DNA from: CAVZLD01 sp964522605
Lineage (GTDB): Bacteria > Planctomycetota > Planctomycetia > Pirellulales > Pirellulaceae
Direction of reading: 5' to 3'
Length of the DNA: 40,372 bases
NCBI GenBank assembly: GCA_964522605.1
Contig: CAZFWV010000022.1
Location: forward strand, 1-40,372
The position numbers were made by a program, and so were the translations under genes. Shown in pieces: positions 8,594 to 16,739 of the stretch (position 1 is the first letter of the stretch; each line of letters starts with the position of its first letter). Below the pieces are notes generated by a model, which worked only from the letters and a program-made list of their open reading frames with translations, had not been told where the DNA came from and ran no database searches.

Positions 8594-9706
8594 GTGGATC
8601 CGAACCACTGGATCGCCAAACGGACCCAAGCCTTCGATAGTAGCGGAATTCGCAAGGTCTTCGATCTGGCAGCCAAAATGCGCGACCCGGTGAATCTATC
8701 CATCGGGCAGCCTGATTTTGATGTTCCCGCTCCGGTACGCGATGCGTGCGTCGAAGCGATCCAGAGTGGCAAAAACGGTTATGCCCTGACGCAGGGCATG
8801 CCGGTACTCCGCGAGAAGCTTCAGGCTCAAGTCGACGCACAATACGATCACGCCGACCGGCAGGTCTTTGTCACATCCGGAACGAGTGGCGGCTTGCTGC
8901 TCGCGATGATGGCGTTAGTCAACCCGGGGGATGAGGTGATCATCTTTGATCCGTACTTCGTGATGTATGAACCGCACGTCCAGTTGGTCGGCGGCCAGCC
9001 CATCCTGATTGACACCTATCCGGACTTTCGCATCGACGCGCAGCGCGTTGCCGCGGCGATCACGGAACGCACGAAACTGATCCTGTTCAACAGCCCGGCC
9101 AATCCGACCGGTGTGGTCGCCTCGCCCGCCGAAGTCCAGGCGATTGCCGAACTCGCTGCTGAGCATCAAGTGGCACTGATCTCAGACGAGATTTATCAAC
9201 AATTCTGTTACGACGATTCCTTTGTTTCCCCTGCCCTGTTCAATGAGCAGACGATTGTCATCGATGGCTTTTCCAAGAGTCACGCGATGACGGGCTGGCG
9301 AGTCGGCTTTGCGCACGGACCATCGGCGGTGATGGAAACGATGATCAAGCTGCAACAATACACGTTCGTTTGCGCACCGCAACCGGCACAATGGGCCGGA
9401 GCGGTGGCGATGGATGTCGAGGTTGACGCACTGATGCGGGCGTATCGACAAAAACGGGATCTGCTGCTGGACGGCCTATCGGACCTCTACGAGATTGTCA
9501 CACCGGGAGGAGCGTTTTATGCTTTTCCCCGGGCGCCATGGGGAACGGGAACGGAATTTGTGACGCGCGCCATCGAGAACGGCCTGCTGATCATTCCCGG
9601 CAAGATCTTCAGCCGCCACGACACGCATTTTCGAATTTCCTACGCGGCCTCCGACGAAACCCTGCGTCGCGGAATCGAGATTCTGCGCCGTCTGGCGCGT
9701 GCCTGA
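8594..9706 (+). CDS. Class I/II pyridoxal-phosphate aminotransferase
   Basis: A 370-residue fold-type I aminotransferase of the aspartate/aromatic group. Visible motifs are LSIGQPDFDVPAPV (substrate loop), GYALTQGMPVLREKL, VTSGTSGGLLLAMMAL (PLP phosphate contacts), LFNSPANPTGVV (Asn contacting PLP), ISDEIYQQFCYDD (Asp/Tyr contacting the ring) and the Schiff-base lysine in DGFSKSHAMTGWRVGF. The C-terminal FRISYAAS supplies the carboxylate-binding Arg. I chose the GTG at 8594 because AAGGAG (8581-8586) lies 7 bases upstream; a longer frame from 8564 lacks such a site. The amino-group donor is likely glutamate or aspartate, but the exact substrate is unknown. The next gene begins 24 bases later. 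Confidence 0.9.
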   Translation: MDPNHWIAKRTQAFDSSGIRKVFDLAAKMRDPVNLSIGQPDFDVPAPVRDACVEAIQSGKNGYALTQGMPVLREKLQAQVDAQYDHADRQVFVTSGTSGGLLLAMMALVNPGDEVIIFDPYFVMYEPHVQLVGGQPILIDTYPDFRIDAQRVAAAITERTKLILFNSPANPTGVVASPAEVQAIAELAAEHQVALISDEIYQQFCYDDSFVSPALFNEQTIVIDGFSKSHAMTGWRVGFAHGPSAVMETMIKLQQYTFVCAPQPAQWAGAVAMDVEVDALMRAYRQKRDLLLDGLSDLYEIVTPGGAFYAFPRAPWGTGTEFVTRAIENGLLIIPGKIFSRHDTHFRISYAASDETLRRGIEILRRLARA

Positions 9707-9730
9707 TCAGCGCACGGAACTTTCAACGAT

Positions 9731-10966
9731 ATGCAAAGCCGGCCCTCGGACACAACGGACTCTCCAGCCAAACCGCTACGAGTGCTGCTCTGGGCCCCGC
9801 GCGGATCCAGTGAACAGTATCATGGGCCCGGCAGTTTTGCATTTCGGCTGTATTCGTCGCGGCCTCCAGACCAACTGCAGGTCGCACTGGCGCACGGGAA
9901 TCCGCAGCAACCAACAACTCAGGTTTACTGCGAGCAGCATCTGATCGCACCCTACTGGGGAGGAACGCTGAACTCGCTTCGTTTTCTCTACGCGGGCAAG
10001 CGATGGCTGCGGCAAAATGTCCGCCGGTTTGACGTCTTCCATGGCTTGGGCGGTTACCATTACACGATGGCACCAGCCTATTCGGCTCATCAAGCCGGAT
10101 TGCCGGCGGTCATCTTCGTCGCCCTCCAGGGGGACGAATTCACCGATAAGCTCGGGGTGAAACGACTGCTGGGCCTGCCGCGCCGGCGGCGGAGCATGCT
10201 GCGGCAAATCGATGCAGTGATCGCAATGAGTCGTGCGATTTATGCTGAACTAAGGGAATATGGAGTTTCGGCGGAGCGGATCGCGCGCATTCCTATGGGA
10301 GTTGACGCTGCGCGATTTGCTCCCTGCGGAAGTTCCGCAGAGAAACGGGGACTTCGATCTCGACTCGGCTGGCCAAATCGTCCCACACTGTTGTTTGCCG
10401 GCGCTCTCGTTGAACGAAAACGTCCCCACCTGCTGATCGAAGCTCTTGCGCAAGTGATTCGGGCTGGTCAGGAGTGCCAAGTCGTTCTGGCGGGCCCCGC
10501 AAAGGATCGTGCCTACCAAGATCGAATGAAAGCCCTCACAACCGATCTCGGTCTTGAAGAATTCGTTACCTGGACGGGCCACTCACCAAGTATCGAACGA
10601 CTTTATGCCGCGTCTGATCTGTTTGCTCTGCCATCCACGCTCGAAGGCATGCCCGCTGCACTGGTTGAAGCCATGTCGGCGGGTCTCGCATGCATCGGCA
10701 CGCCTGTTTCGGGAGTGAAAGACCTGATTCAGGATGGAATCAACGGTCGCATCGTGGCCCCCCTCGCCGCCGAGTTGGCCACCACCATCCTTGACTATCT
10801 GCGCGACGAACAGCAAATGCGACAGCACGGCACAGCAGCGCGCGAAGTTGTTCTGAGATCGTACAGGAGCGATATCGTGCTACAAGCGTATCGCACACTT
10901 TTTGAACGCGTCGTTGCCGGACAGGCTCCCTGCGATGCATCGACTTTGCCGGAATTTGATCATTGA
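9731..10966 (+). CDS. Glycosyltransferase family 4 (GT-B fold)
   Basis: A 411-residue GT4 enzyme that probably transfers a sugar from a nucleotide donor onto a lipid-linked or surface glycan at the inner membrane face. The C-terminal Rossmann domain is clear: IARIPMGVDAARFAP, LLFAGALVERKRPHLLIEAL, VVLAGPAKD, VTWTGH, and the donor-binding ALPSTLEGMPAALVEAMSAGLACIGTPVSGVKDLI with its E-x7-E. The N-terminal acceptor domain contains DVFHGLGGYHY. It sits 24 bases after the aminotransferase and before a pyruvyl transferase and a flippase, which points to cell-surface polysaccharide. Donor and acceptor sugars cannot be told. Confidence 0.9.
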   Translation: MQSRPSDTTDSPAKPLRVLLWAPRGSSEQYHGPGSFAFRLYSSRPPDQLQVALAHGNPQQPTTQVYCEQHLIAPYWGGTLNSLRFLYAGKRWLRQNVRRFDVFHGLGGYHYTMAPAYSAHQAGLPAVIFVALQGDEFTDKLGVKRLLGLPRRRRSMLRQIDAVIAMSRAIYAELREYGVSAERIARIPMGVDAARFAPCGSSAEKRGLRSRLGWPNRPTLLFAGALVERKRPHLLIEALAQVIRAGQECQVVLAGPAKDRAYQDRMKALTTDLGLEEFVTWTGHSPSIERLYAASDLFALPSTLEGMPAALVEAMSAGLACIGTPVSGVKDLIQDGINGRIVAPLAAELATTILDYLRDEQQMRQHGTAAREVVLRSYRSDIVLQAYRTLFERVVAGQAPCDASTLPEFDH

Positions 10967-11025
10967 ACGCCTCGGATCCGCAAACCGTCCCCTCCGAAGT
11001 ATCTTGAAACAAGATGGAGCCAAAA

Positions 11026-12024
11026 ATGTCCCTTGCTCCACCGCTACAGTGTCTTCGCGACCGTCTCGCGACGCTTCGGGGAATCCCCCTTCTCGATGTT
11101 CCATTGCGGAACGACGCTGGCGAACTCGTAGGCAATAACGGTGATGTTCTCATCCGGCTCGGAGCAGAACAATTATTTGACGCGTGCGATCTGACGTTCG
11201 TGGACGAACCGGCCCAGGCCCAAGTGCTGTTGATGGGAGGCAACGGAGGCATGCTGGAACACTACCGGGTCGTACCACAGATTTTTCGCCGTCTGTGGCG
11301 CGAGTTCCCCGAAAAGCCTCTCATCATGCTGCCTTCGACGTTTTACTTCCCGACACAGTCGCCTACTGCTGGCCTTCCACCACGATCAGCACCGGTCGAG
11401 TTGTACTGCCGCGAGCCGGTCAGTTACAGACATTTACTTCACGACTGGAATCTGCCGGCATGTTGCCAGACAAAACTGGCTCACGACACAGCCTTTGCGC
11501 TCGCTGAAACGCCCTTCTTGGCGGCAATCTCCGGCCGTCCATCGCGGCACGTCTTGATCGTCGAACGGGATGATTCGGAACATGTCGACCGTTTTGGCCG
11601 TCGCCAGATCCAGCCGAAAAAACGCTGGTGGCGATATCTCCCCCGCGGCATGAAGGCCCCGCTGTATCCGATTCGAGCTTACTTAACGGGCAGTAGAAAC
11701 ACACCATTTCGGCAACAGTGTGAGTCAATCCTTCGATCGCACCACCCCGAGTATTCAGACTTCCCACGCCTCGTTCGGGATATCAGCCGCAAGGAGTATG
11801 ACACATTTGAGAGCTTCTGCGATGCGATTGCTGAGGCGGCGATTGTATTCTCAACTCGATTGCACGTCGGCATTTTGGCCGCTCTCCTAGGCAAGCCAGC
11901 CTATTTGTTTGCCGGACCGTACCACAAGATCGAAGCCATCTATGACCACAGCCTGGCCACGTATGAGAATGTTCGCTTGATCCGAGGGGAAACTGAGTCC
12001 ATCGATCGGTCATCGCGCACATGA
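11026..12024 (+). CDS. Polysaccharide pyruvyl transferase family protein
   Basis: The family (CsaB/WcaK-like, PS_pyruv_trans) adds ketal-linked pyruvate from phosphoenolpyruvate to sugars of surface polymers, giving them negative charge. Visible features are NNGDVLIRLGAEQLF near the N-terminus, VLLMGGNGGML, LPSTFYF, and the diagnostic C-terminal block FSTRLHVGILAALLGKPAYL followed by YHKIEAIYDHSL. I prefer the ATG at 11026 over that at 11014 because GGAG (11016-11019) lies 6 bases before it; that gives 332 aa. Its stop overlaps the flippase start by 4 bases (ATGA), so the two are translationally coupled. Confidence 0.87.
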   Translation: MSLAPPLQCLRDRLATLRGIPLLDVPLRNDAGELVGNNGDVLIRLGAEQLFDACDLTFVDEPAQAQVLLMGGNGGMLEHYRVVPQIFRRLWREFPEKPLIMLPSTFYFPTQSPTAGLPPRSAPVELYCREPVSYRHLLHDWNLPACCQTKLAHDTAFALAETPFLAAISGRPSRHVLIVERDDSEHVDRFGRRQIQPKKRWWRYLPRGMKAPLYPIRAYLTGSRNTPFRQQCESILRSHHPEYSDFPRLVRDISRKEYDTFESFCDAIAEAAIVFSTRLHVGILAALLGKPAYLFAGPYHKIEAIYDHSLATYENVRLIRGETESIDRSSRT

Positions 12025-13502
12025 GCAATTCGACGCCATCCTTCGCTCGACACGCATTCTGGGGCGTGGCATTCATGGCGGTTTCCCTCGTCGCCACGAA
12101 ACTGTCGGCGTTATTAGCCCAATTCGCTCTGGGTTGGCTGCTCACGAGCAACGACTACAAAGTCTGGGGAATGCTCCTGTCGCTCCGGATGCTTGTCGAT
12201 GGATTGCGGAACGGTGGTGTCATCCCTGTAATGCAGCAGCGTGGATTGGCCGCGCTCGAAGAAGAAACATCCTACGCGCAATATGCACTGTTCTTCAATC
12301 TTCTCGCGGCGGTGATTCTGTTAGCTCTGATTGGGGCCGCGGAAAAGTATTTTCGCACGACAGATCTTGCCTGGCTGATCGTGCTGCTGGCCATCCATAT
12401 TCCCCTGCAGACACTCAGCGCGATCCATCGTGCCCGGCTCTCGATTCACTTGCGTTTTGCCGCTCTGGCAAAGTATGCATCCATTGCCGCATTTGTGGGT
12501 TACGTTGCGATGGTGACCTTCGCGGCGCTGAAAATGGGTCCGTATTGTTTCGTGCTCTCGCTCAGCGTCACCGCGACGGTGGAATGGTGGCTGTTTCGCC
12601 GGGCCGCCGGTCCACTTACTCAATACTCACCGTTGTCGCCCCAACAATTTGCCGGGATTCTTCGGGTCGGTCGCTGGGTGATGTGCTCCGCCGCTCTCGC
12701 TTCGATCGCGATGATGGGCGATTATTTCGTCATCGGACGAATCGCCCCGGACCTACTTGGAGACTATCTTTTCGGTTTTCAATTAACCGTCGCCGTTTCA
12801 ACAGTCGTCGTTGCTGGATTCCAGCAAGTCATGTTGCCGACGTTCTCTCGATTGCAGAACGATCCGCGCCGAATGGCGGATGCATTTACAAAGTCGATGA
12901 GGCTTACAGCCTTTCTCTGTGCTCCCTGTTTTGCCGCAGTCTCGTTGCTCGCTCCGTCGATCGTCCATTTCCTATGGGCTGGAAAATGGGATCGTTCCAT
13001 TCCCGTCGTCCAAGTGATGTCACTCTGCTTGGTTTTTCGACTGCTGAATCCGCTGGCGATTACGGTGCTCCAGGTTACCGGACGCTGGAACGTCTACGCG
13101 AAGATCTTGGTGCTCGACGCAGCCTCCATCGTGACCGCCGCAACGATCGGTGCACAATCGGAAAACCTCGCCACTTTGGCGTTGTGCGTGGGCATTGGCC
13201 GATGCGTTGCCGTTCCCGTTCTGGTTTCGGCAGCCTGCGCAACGATTGGAGTCTCACGGAGATCCTTAGCGATCGCCGTGGTTCAGCGGGTGGGACTCCC
13301 TGTTGCCGGCGTCCTGCTGTACTGGTGGATTGGCGGATTTCCGGGCCTTACGAGACCCATCGACACCGTTGCCGCCGGAGTCACACTCGCCCTCACAGTG
13401 TTTCCGTTACCTTGGTTGTTCCGCTCCGACGTACAACTGTTAAGACGAATGCTGTTCCGCTCTCCGAGTTCACCCCCGAAAGATCTGATGCCAGAGAGCT
13501 GA
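12021..13502 (+). CDS. Polysaccharide flippase, Wzx/MATE-like
   Basis: A 493-residue, about 12-14-helix membrane protein of the oligosaccharide/MOP flippase superfamily, expected to move lipid-linked glycan repeat units across the inner membrane. Hydrophobic helices run through the whole length. The N-terminal block AFWGVAFMAVSLVATKLSALLAQFALGWLL and the region FGFQLTVAVSTVVVAGFQQVMLPTFSRLQNDPRRM, with the typical helix 7-8 PTFSR(L) motif, are characteristic. It overlaps the pyruvyl transferase by 4 bases and ends the gene run, with a terminator 64 bases on. An alternative long frame inside it (12134-13714) is a composition artefact. Confidence 0.88.
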   Translation: MSNSTPSFARHAFWGVAFMAVSLVATKLSALLAQFALGWLLTSNDYKVWGMLLSLRMLVDGLRNGGVIPVMQQRGLAALEEETSYAQYALFFNLLAAVILLALIGAAEKYFRTTDLAWLIVLLAIHIPLQTLSAIHRARLSIHLRFAALAKYASIAAFVGYVAMVTFAALKMGPYCFVLSLSVTATVEWWLFRRAAGPLTQYSPLSPQQFAGILRVGRWVMCSAALASIAMMGDYFVIGRIAPDLLGDYLFGFQLTVAVSTVVVAGFQQVMLPTFSRLQNDPRRMADAFTKSMRLTAFLCAPCFAAVSLLAPSIVHFLWAGKWDRSIPVVQVMSLCLVFRLLNPLAITVLQVTGRWNVYAKILVLDAASIVTAATIGAQSENLATLALCVGIGRCVAVPVLVSAACATIGVSRRSLAIAVVQRVGLPVAGVLLYWWIGGFPGLTRPIDTVAAGVTLALTVFPLPWLFRSDVQLLRRMLFRSPSSPPKDLMPES

Positions 13503-13565
13503 CTGAACTTCGGAGTCCGCACTCCCATCTCCAAATGCCGACCGATCCGATGCCAGGGGAAAGAG

Positions 13566-13610
13566 AAAGGGGCCGCAGTCACAGTCAAACTGCGAACTGC
13601 GGCCCCCTTT
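13566..13610. terminator. Bidirectional terminator between flippase and clpX
   Basis: AAAGGGGCCGCAGT (13566-13579) pairs with ACTGCGGCCCCCTTT (13596-13610; one extra C). The A-run on the left and T-run on the right make it work in both directions, as fits its place between two convergent genes. Confidence 0.85.
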
Positions 13611-13646
13611 GGGTTCACTGGGACCTCGTATCCCGTTTGCCTTCGA

Positions 13647-14936
13647 TCAAGCACTCTTCGATTTGGGCGGCAACTGAAACAGCTTGTCGCGACCCTCGAC
13701 AATCTCTTCGGTAATCAGGTAACTGCTTCCCGGTTCCTGCTCCGGAAGATCGTACATGATGTCGAGCATCTTCTCTTCGATAATCGAACGTAGCCCACGC
13801 GCTCCTGTATCTTTCTTGAGCGCCCGTCGGGCAATCGCCCGCAAGGCACCCTCGGTGAAATTCAACTCGCAGTGCTCCATCCCGAACAGACTCTGGTACT
13901 GTCGTACGAGTGCATTCTTGGGTTCGGTCAGAACGCGCACGAGCCCCTCTTCGTCGAGCGGTGTCAGAGCACACGTGACCGGAAGCCGTCCAATCAGCTC
14001 CGGAATCAACCCGTATTCCAGGATGTCGTCGCTGGTCACTTCGGGCAGCAACTCCGTCAGACCGTGATCCGCCGCGTCTCGACTGTTGTTCTCCTGACCA
14101 AATCCGATCGATCGCTTTCCGAGCCGCTTGCGGATGATCTCTTCGACTCCCACAAATGTGCCACCGCAGATGAACAGGATGTTACTCGTGTCCATCTGAA
14201 TGTACTGCTGCTCCGGATGCTTTCGTCCCCCCTGGGGTGGAACGTTCGCCATCGTGCCTTCCAGCATTTTCAGCAGCGCCTGCTGTACGCCTTCGCCCGA
14301 CACATCCCGGGTGATCGACACGTTTTGAGAGGTCTTGCCAATCTTGTCGATCTCGTCGATGTATAGCACTCCGCGCTGGGCGGCTTCGATGTCGAAGTCC
14401 GCTGCATGCAGCAACTTCAGTAACAGGTTCTCGACGTCCTCACCGACGTAGCCGGCTTCGGTCAGAGTTGTCGCGTCACCGATCGCAAACGGAACATTCA
14501 GAATTCGCGCCAGAGTGCGCGCCAACAAGGTCTTCCCCGACCCCGTCGGACCAATTAGTAGGATGTTCGATTTCTCGATCTCCACATCCGAACCGCCCCA
14601 GCCGAGCGCCAGACGTTTGTAATGGTTGTGGACGGCAACCGCTAAGACGCGTTTCGCTGCATTCTGACCAATCACATATTCATCGAGCTGCGAGACAATC
14701 TTTCGCGGCGTCGGAATCTCGCTGAACAACTGCTTCGTTGATCCGCGACGACGCTGCTCCTGCTCGAGAATCGACTGGCAAAGGTCGATGCATTCGCCGC
14801 AAATGTAGACATCGCCGGGTCCCTCAACGAGCGGACCCACGTCGCGATAACTCTTGCGACAGAAAGAACAAAAAGCATTTTTTTTGGTGGTTCCGCTTCC
14901 CCGTCGATTCGACGAACCATCCTTACCTGCGGGCAT
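13647..14936 (-). CDS. clpX: ATP-dependent Clp protease ATP-binding subunit ClpX
   Basis: AAA+ unfoldase that delivers tagged proteins to ClpP. The N-terminal zinc-binding domain has the four Cys (FCSFC and YICGEC). Then come QLDEYVIGQNAAKRVLAVAVHNHYKRL, Walker A GPTGSGKT, the pore-loop GYVGEDVENLL, Walker B LYIDEIDKI, the arginine-rich RDVSGEGVQQALLKMLEG, sensor region GLIPELIGRLP and the C-terminal GARGLRSIIEEKMLDIMYDLP. The 429 aa are typical. The ATG at 14936 is preferred because AAGGAG lies 5 bases upstream; an in-frame GTG at 14942 would sit on the ribosome site. clpP and tig are not adjacent here. Confidence 0.97.
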   Translation of the reverse strand: MPAGKDGSSNRRGSGTTKKNAFCSFCRKSYRDVGPLVEGPGDVYICGECIDLCQSILEQEQRRRGSTKQLFSEIPTPRKIVSQLDEYVIGQNAAKRVLAVAVHNHYKRLALGWGGSDVEIEKSNILLIGPTGSGKTLLARTLARILNVPFAIGDATTLTEAGYVGEDVENLLLKLLHAADFDIEAAQRGVLYIDEIDKIGKTSQNVSITRDVSGEGVQQALLKMLEGTMANVPPQGGRKHPEQQYIQMDTSNILFICGGTFVGVEEIIRKRLGKRSIGFGQENNSRDAADHGLTELLPEVTSDDILEYGLIPELIGRLPVTCALTPLDEEGLVRVLTEPKNALVRQYQSLFGMEHCELNFTEGALRAIARRALKKDTGARGLRSIIEEKMLDIMYDLPEQEPGSSYLITEEIVEGRDKLFQLPPKSKSA

Positions 14937-15213
14937 GGTCACTCCTTTCGGCTCATCAGAGTAGCGCGAGCCTTACGATCGATCGCGCCAACCGGCCTGG
15001 TCGTTTTCCCTGGTGTCGCTCGATCGGCCGATCTGACAGCGTCTGCTGCCGCACTGGCCTGTCGGGGCATCCTTGTCCGCACGCTTACCTCGAGCTGTTA
15101 CGCAAATCACGCCGTCGCTGTTCTGATTCGCCAGGCGAACCCCATCGAACAGCTTTCCTTGGCGCGTTAGGTGGTCCGGTCGTATCCTTCCCTCCAAACC
15201 AACATAACCGGAC

Positions 15214-15492
15214 CTAACTTGAATCATCCTCTCGCTTTAACTCAGCCCGATACCGTTTGGCCAAGTTCGTTCTTATAGTTCGGAATTCCGATTCGCTAAG
15301 CTCACCTCGGTACCGCATTTCTCGAAATTTCGCCAGCAGCGAGCTGTTGGTTTCGTACTCTTCGGTGCTATCGCGAGAACTTCGCATGCTCGCAGCCATG
15401 CGCAGCACGTAAACCGCCACCACCAACAGTACCAACAGCACGACCGACCACAAGACGAGCCGCGCCACGGGCGATCCTAATAGGCCGGCCAT
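15214..15492 (-). CDS. Small membrane protein with SHOCT-like C-terminus
   Basis: A 92-residue protein with one membrane helix near the N-terminus (VLWSVVLLVLLVVAVYVLRM), a short Ser/Asp/Glu-rich linker, and a C-terminal helical hairpin LLAKFREMRYRGELSESEFRTIRTNLAKRY. That hairpin resembles the short C-terminal domain (SHOCT) seen on many small membrane proteins, used for oligomerisation. I chose the ATG at 15492 because upstream sequence in the same frame is polar and unlike protein. It is divergent from the DUF1559 gene. Function unknown. Confidence 0.6.
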   Translation of the reverse strand: MAGLLGSPVARLVLWSVVLLVLLVVAVYVLRMAASMRSSRDSTEEYETNSSLLAKFREMRYRGELSESEFRTIRTNLAKRYRAELKREDDSS

Positions 15493-15762
15493 GTTCTCTC
15501 GCCCGGGTCGGATCCGCATCGTCCGCGAACAAAGGGAAAACTTTCCGCGTCCCTTATTATCCATAACGGCCGGGGCGAGTCCAGCAAGATCATGGTCCGC
15601 CGCGAAGGCGAGTCGGCGACCAGGTTTCCGCCAGGTCCGTGGTCGCGAGCCGAAGAAACCGATAAGATTGACAGCAGCCATCGCCGGCCGCCAATTCCTT
15701 GCGGCCGACGCCGGACGGACGATGATCCCCCAAGGTTTTCCTTTCTTGGATCAGGTGGTGCC

Positions 15763-16665
15763 ATGCCGATTCCCTTCCGCTGCCCTCACTGTGGCTTAGA
15801 AACCCAGGTTGACGAACGATTCGCGGGAAAGTCGGGGCCCTGCGCCGGCTGTGGTCAGACCATCACGGTGCCCGGTGCCCCGGCCAACGTCGGTCCCACC
15901 GCACCCCGCGCTTCGAATCGCTCCAATCTGCCGATCATTCTGGGCGTGGTGGCCTCGCTGATCGTTGGTGGACTGGCCTTCGTTTCGATCCTTGTCGCGC
16001 TCCTGCTGCCCGCGATCCAGGCCGCCCGTGAGGCCGCTCGTCGTACCGCCTGCATCAATCAAATGAAACAAATCTCGTTTGCGATGCTGGAGTATGAGGC
16101 CGCCAACGGCTCGCTGCCTCCCGCCTATACGCAGGATGAAAATGGACGCCCCCTGCACAGTTGGCGGGTCCTGCTTCTGCCTTATTTGGGCCCCGAGGCA
16201 CAGAACATCTACAACCAGTACGACCTCAATGCTTCCTGGGACAGTGCCCAAAATCAGCGACTGGCCAACCAAATGCCGGCAATTTACCGCTGCCCGAGCG
16301 ATCCGAATCTGCAGGCGGGAGATGCAAACTACTTTGTCGTCACCGGCGCCGCGACCGTTTTTCCAGGTGCGGAGTCCACGCGGATCGCAGATCTGCAGGA
16401 TAGGAAGAATCTAAGCGAGACGCTCCTCCTCGTCGAAGCCAAAGGAACCGGAATCAATTGGCTTGAGCCCCGTGACATCACCGACGCCCAACTCGCCCAG
16501 GGAATCAATAGCGGGATGGTCGGTGGTTGCGGCAGTTACCACGNNNNNNNNNNNNNNNNNNNNNNNNNNNNNNNNNNNNNNNNNNNNNNNNNNNNNNNNN
16601 NNNNNNNNNNNNNNNNNNNNNNNNNNNNNNNNNNNNNNNNNNNAATCTCTCTTCAAGCCGTCTGA
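15763..16665 (+). CDS. DUF1559 protein with N-terminal zinc ribbon (interrupted by assembly gap)
   Basis: DUF1559 proteins are a large planctomycete family, most of them pseudopilin-like. Here the N-terminus is a four-Cys zinc ribbon (FRCPHCGLE ... CAGCGQTI), then a membrane helix (LPIILGVVASLIVGGLAFVSILVALLLPAI), then the DUF1559 core: QAAREAARRTACINQMKQI, NGSLPPAY, HSWRVLLLPYLG, YNQYDLNASWDS, YRCPSDP. The usual prepilin cleavage motif (GFTLVELLVVI) is absent. The frame enters the 100-N gap after GGCGSYH and, in the frame implied by exactly 100 Ns, ends ISLQAV-stop, which resembles the end of short family members. Gap length, and so the join, is uncertain. Start ATG 15763 follows AGGTGG. Confidence 0.8.
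   Translation: MPIPFRCPHCGLETQVDERFAGKSGPCAGCGQTITVPGAPANVGPTAPRASNRSNLPIILGVVASLIVGGLAFVSILVALLLPAIQAAREAARRTACINQMKQISFAMLEYEAANGSLPPAYTQDENGRPLHSWRVLLLPYLGPEAQNIYNQYDLNASWDSAQNQRLANQMPAIYRCPSDPNLQAGDANYFVVTGAATVFPGAESTRIADLQDRKNLSETLLLVEAKGTGINWLEPRDITDAQLAQGINSGMVGGCGSYHXXXXXXXXXXXXXXXXXXXXXXXXXXXXXXXXXXISLQAV
16544..16643. other. Assembly gap (100 N)
   Basis: One hundred undetermined bases, the conventional size for a gap of unknown length. It interrupts the 3' part of the DUF1559 gene. Whether the sequences on either side are truly adjacent depends on the assembly. Confidence 0.99.
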
Positions 16666-16739
16666 CCCTCAGCGCCGATACCGCTTGATGCTCAAGGATC
16701 CTGAGCCACAACCTGCTATTCGCTGGGGAGTACCGTACC

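Noticed and set aside
12134..13714. Long plus-strand frame of 526 codons overlapping the flippase gene
   Set aside because: It is an alternative frame of a real gene in GC-rich DNA. Its product is rich in Arg, Ser and Cys without domains, and the flippase frame has clear membrane helices.
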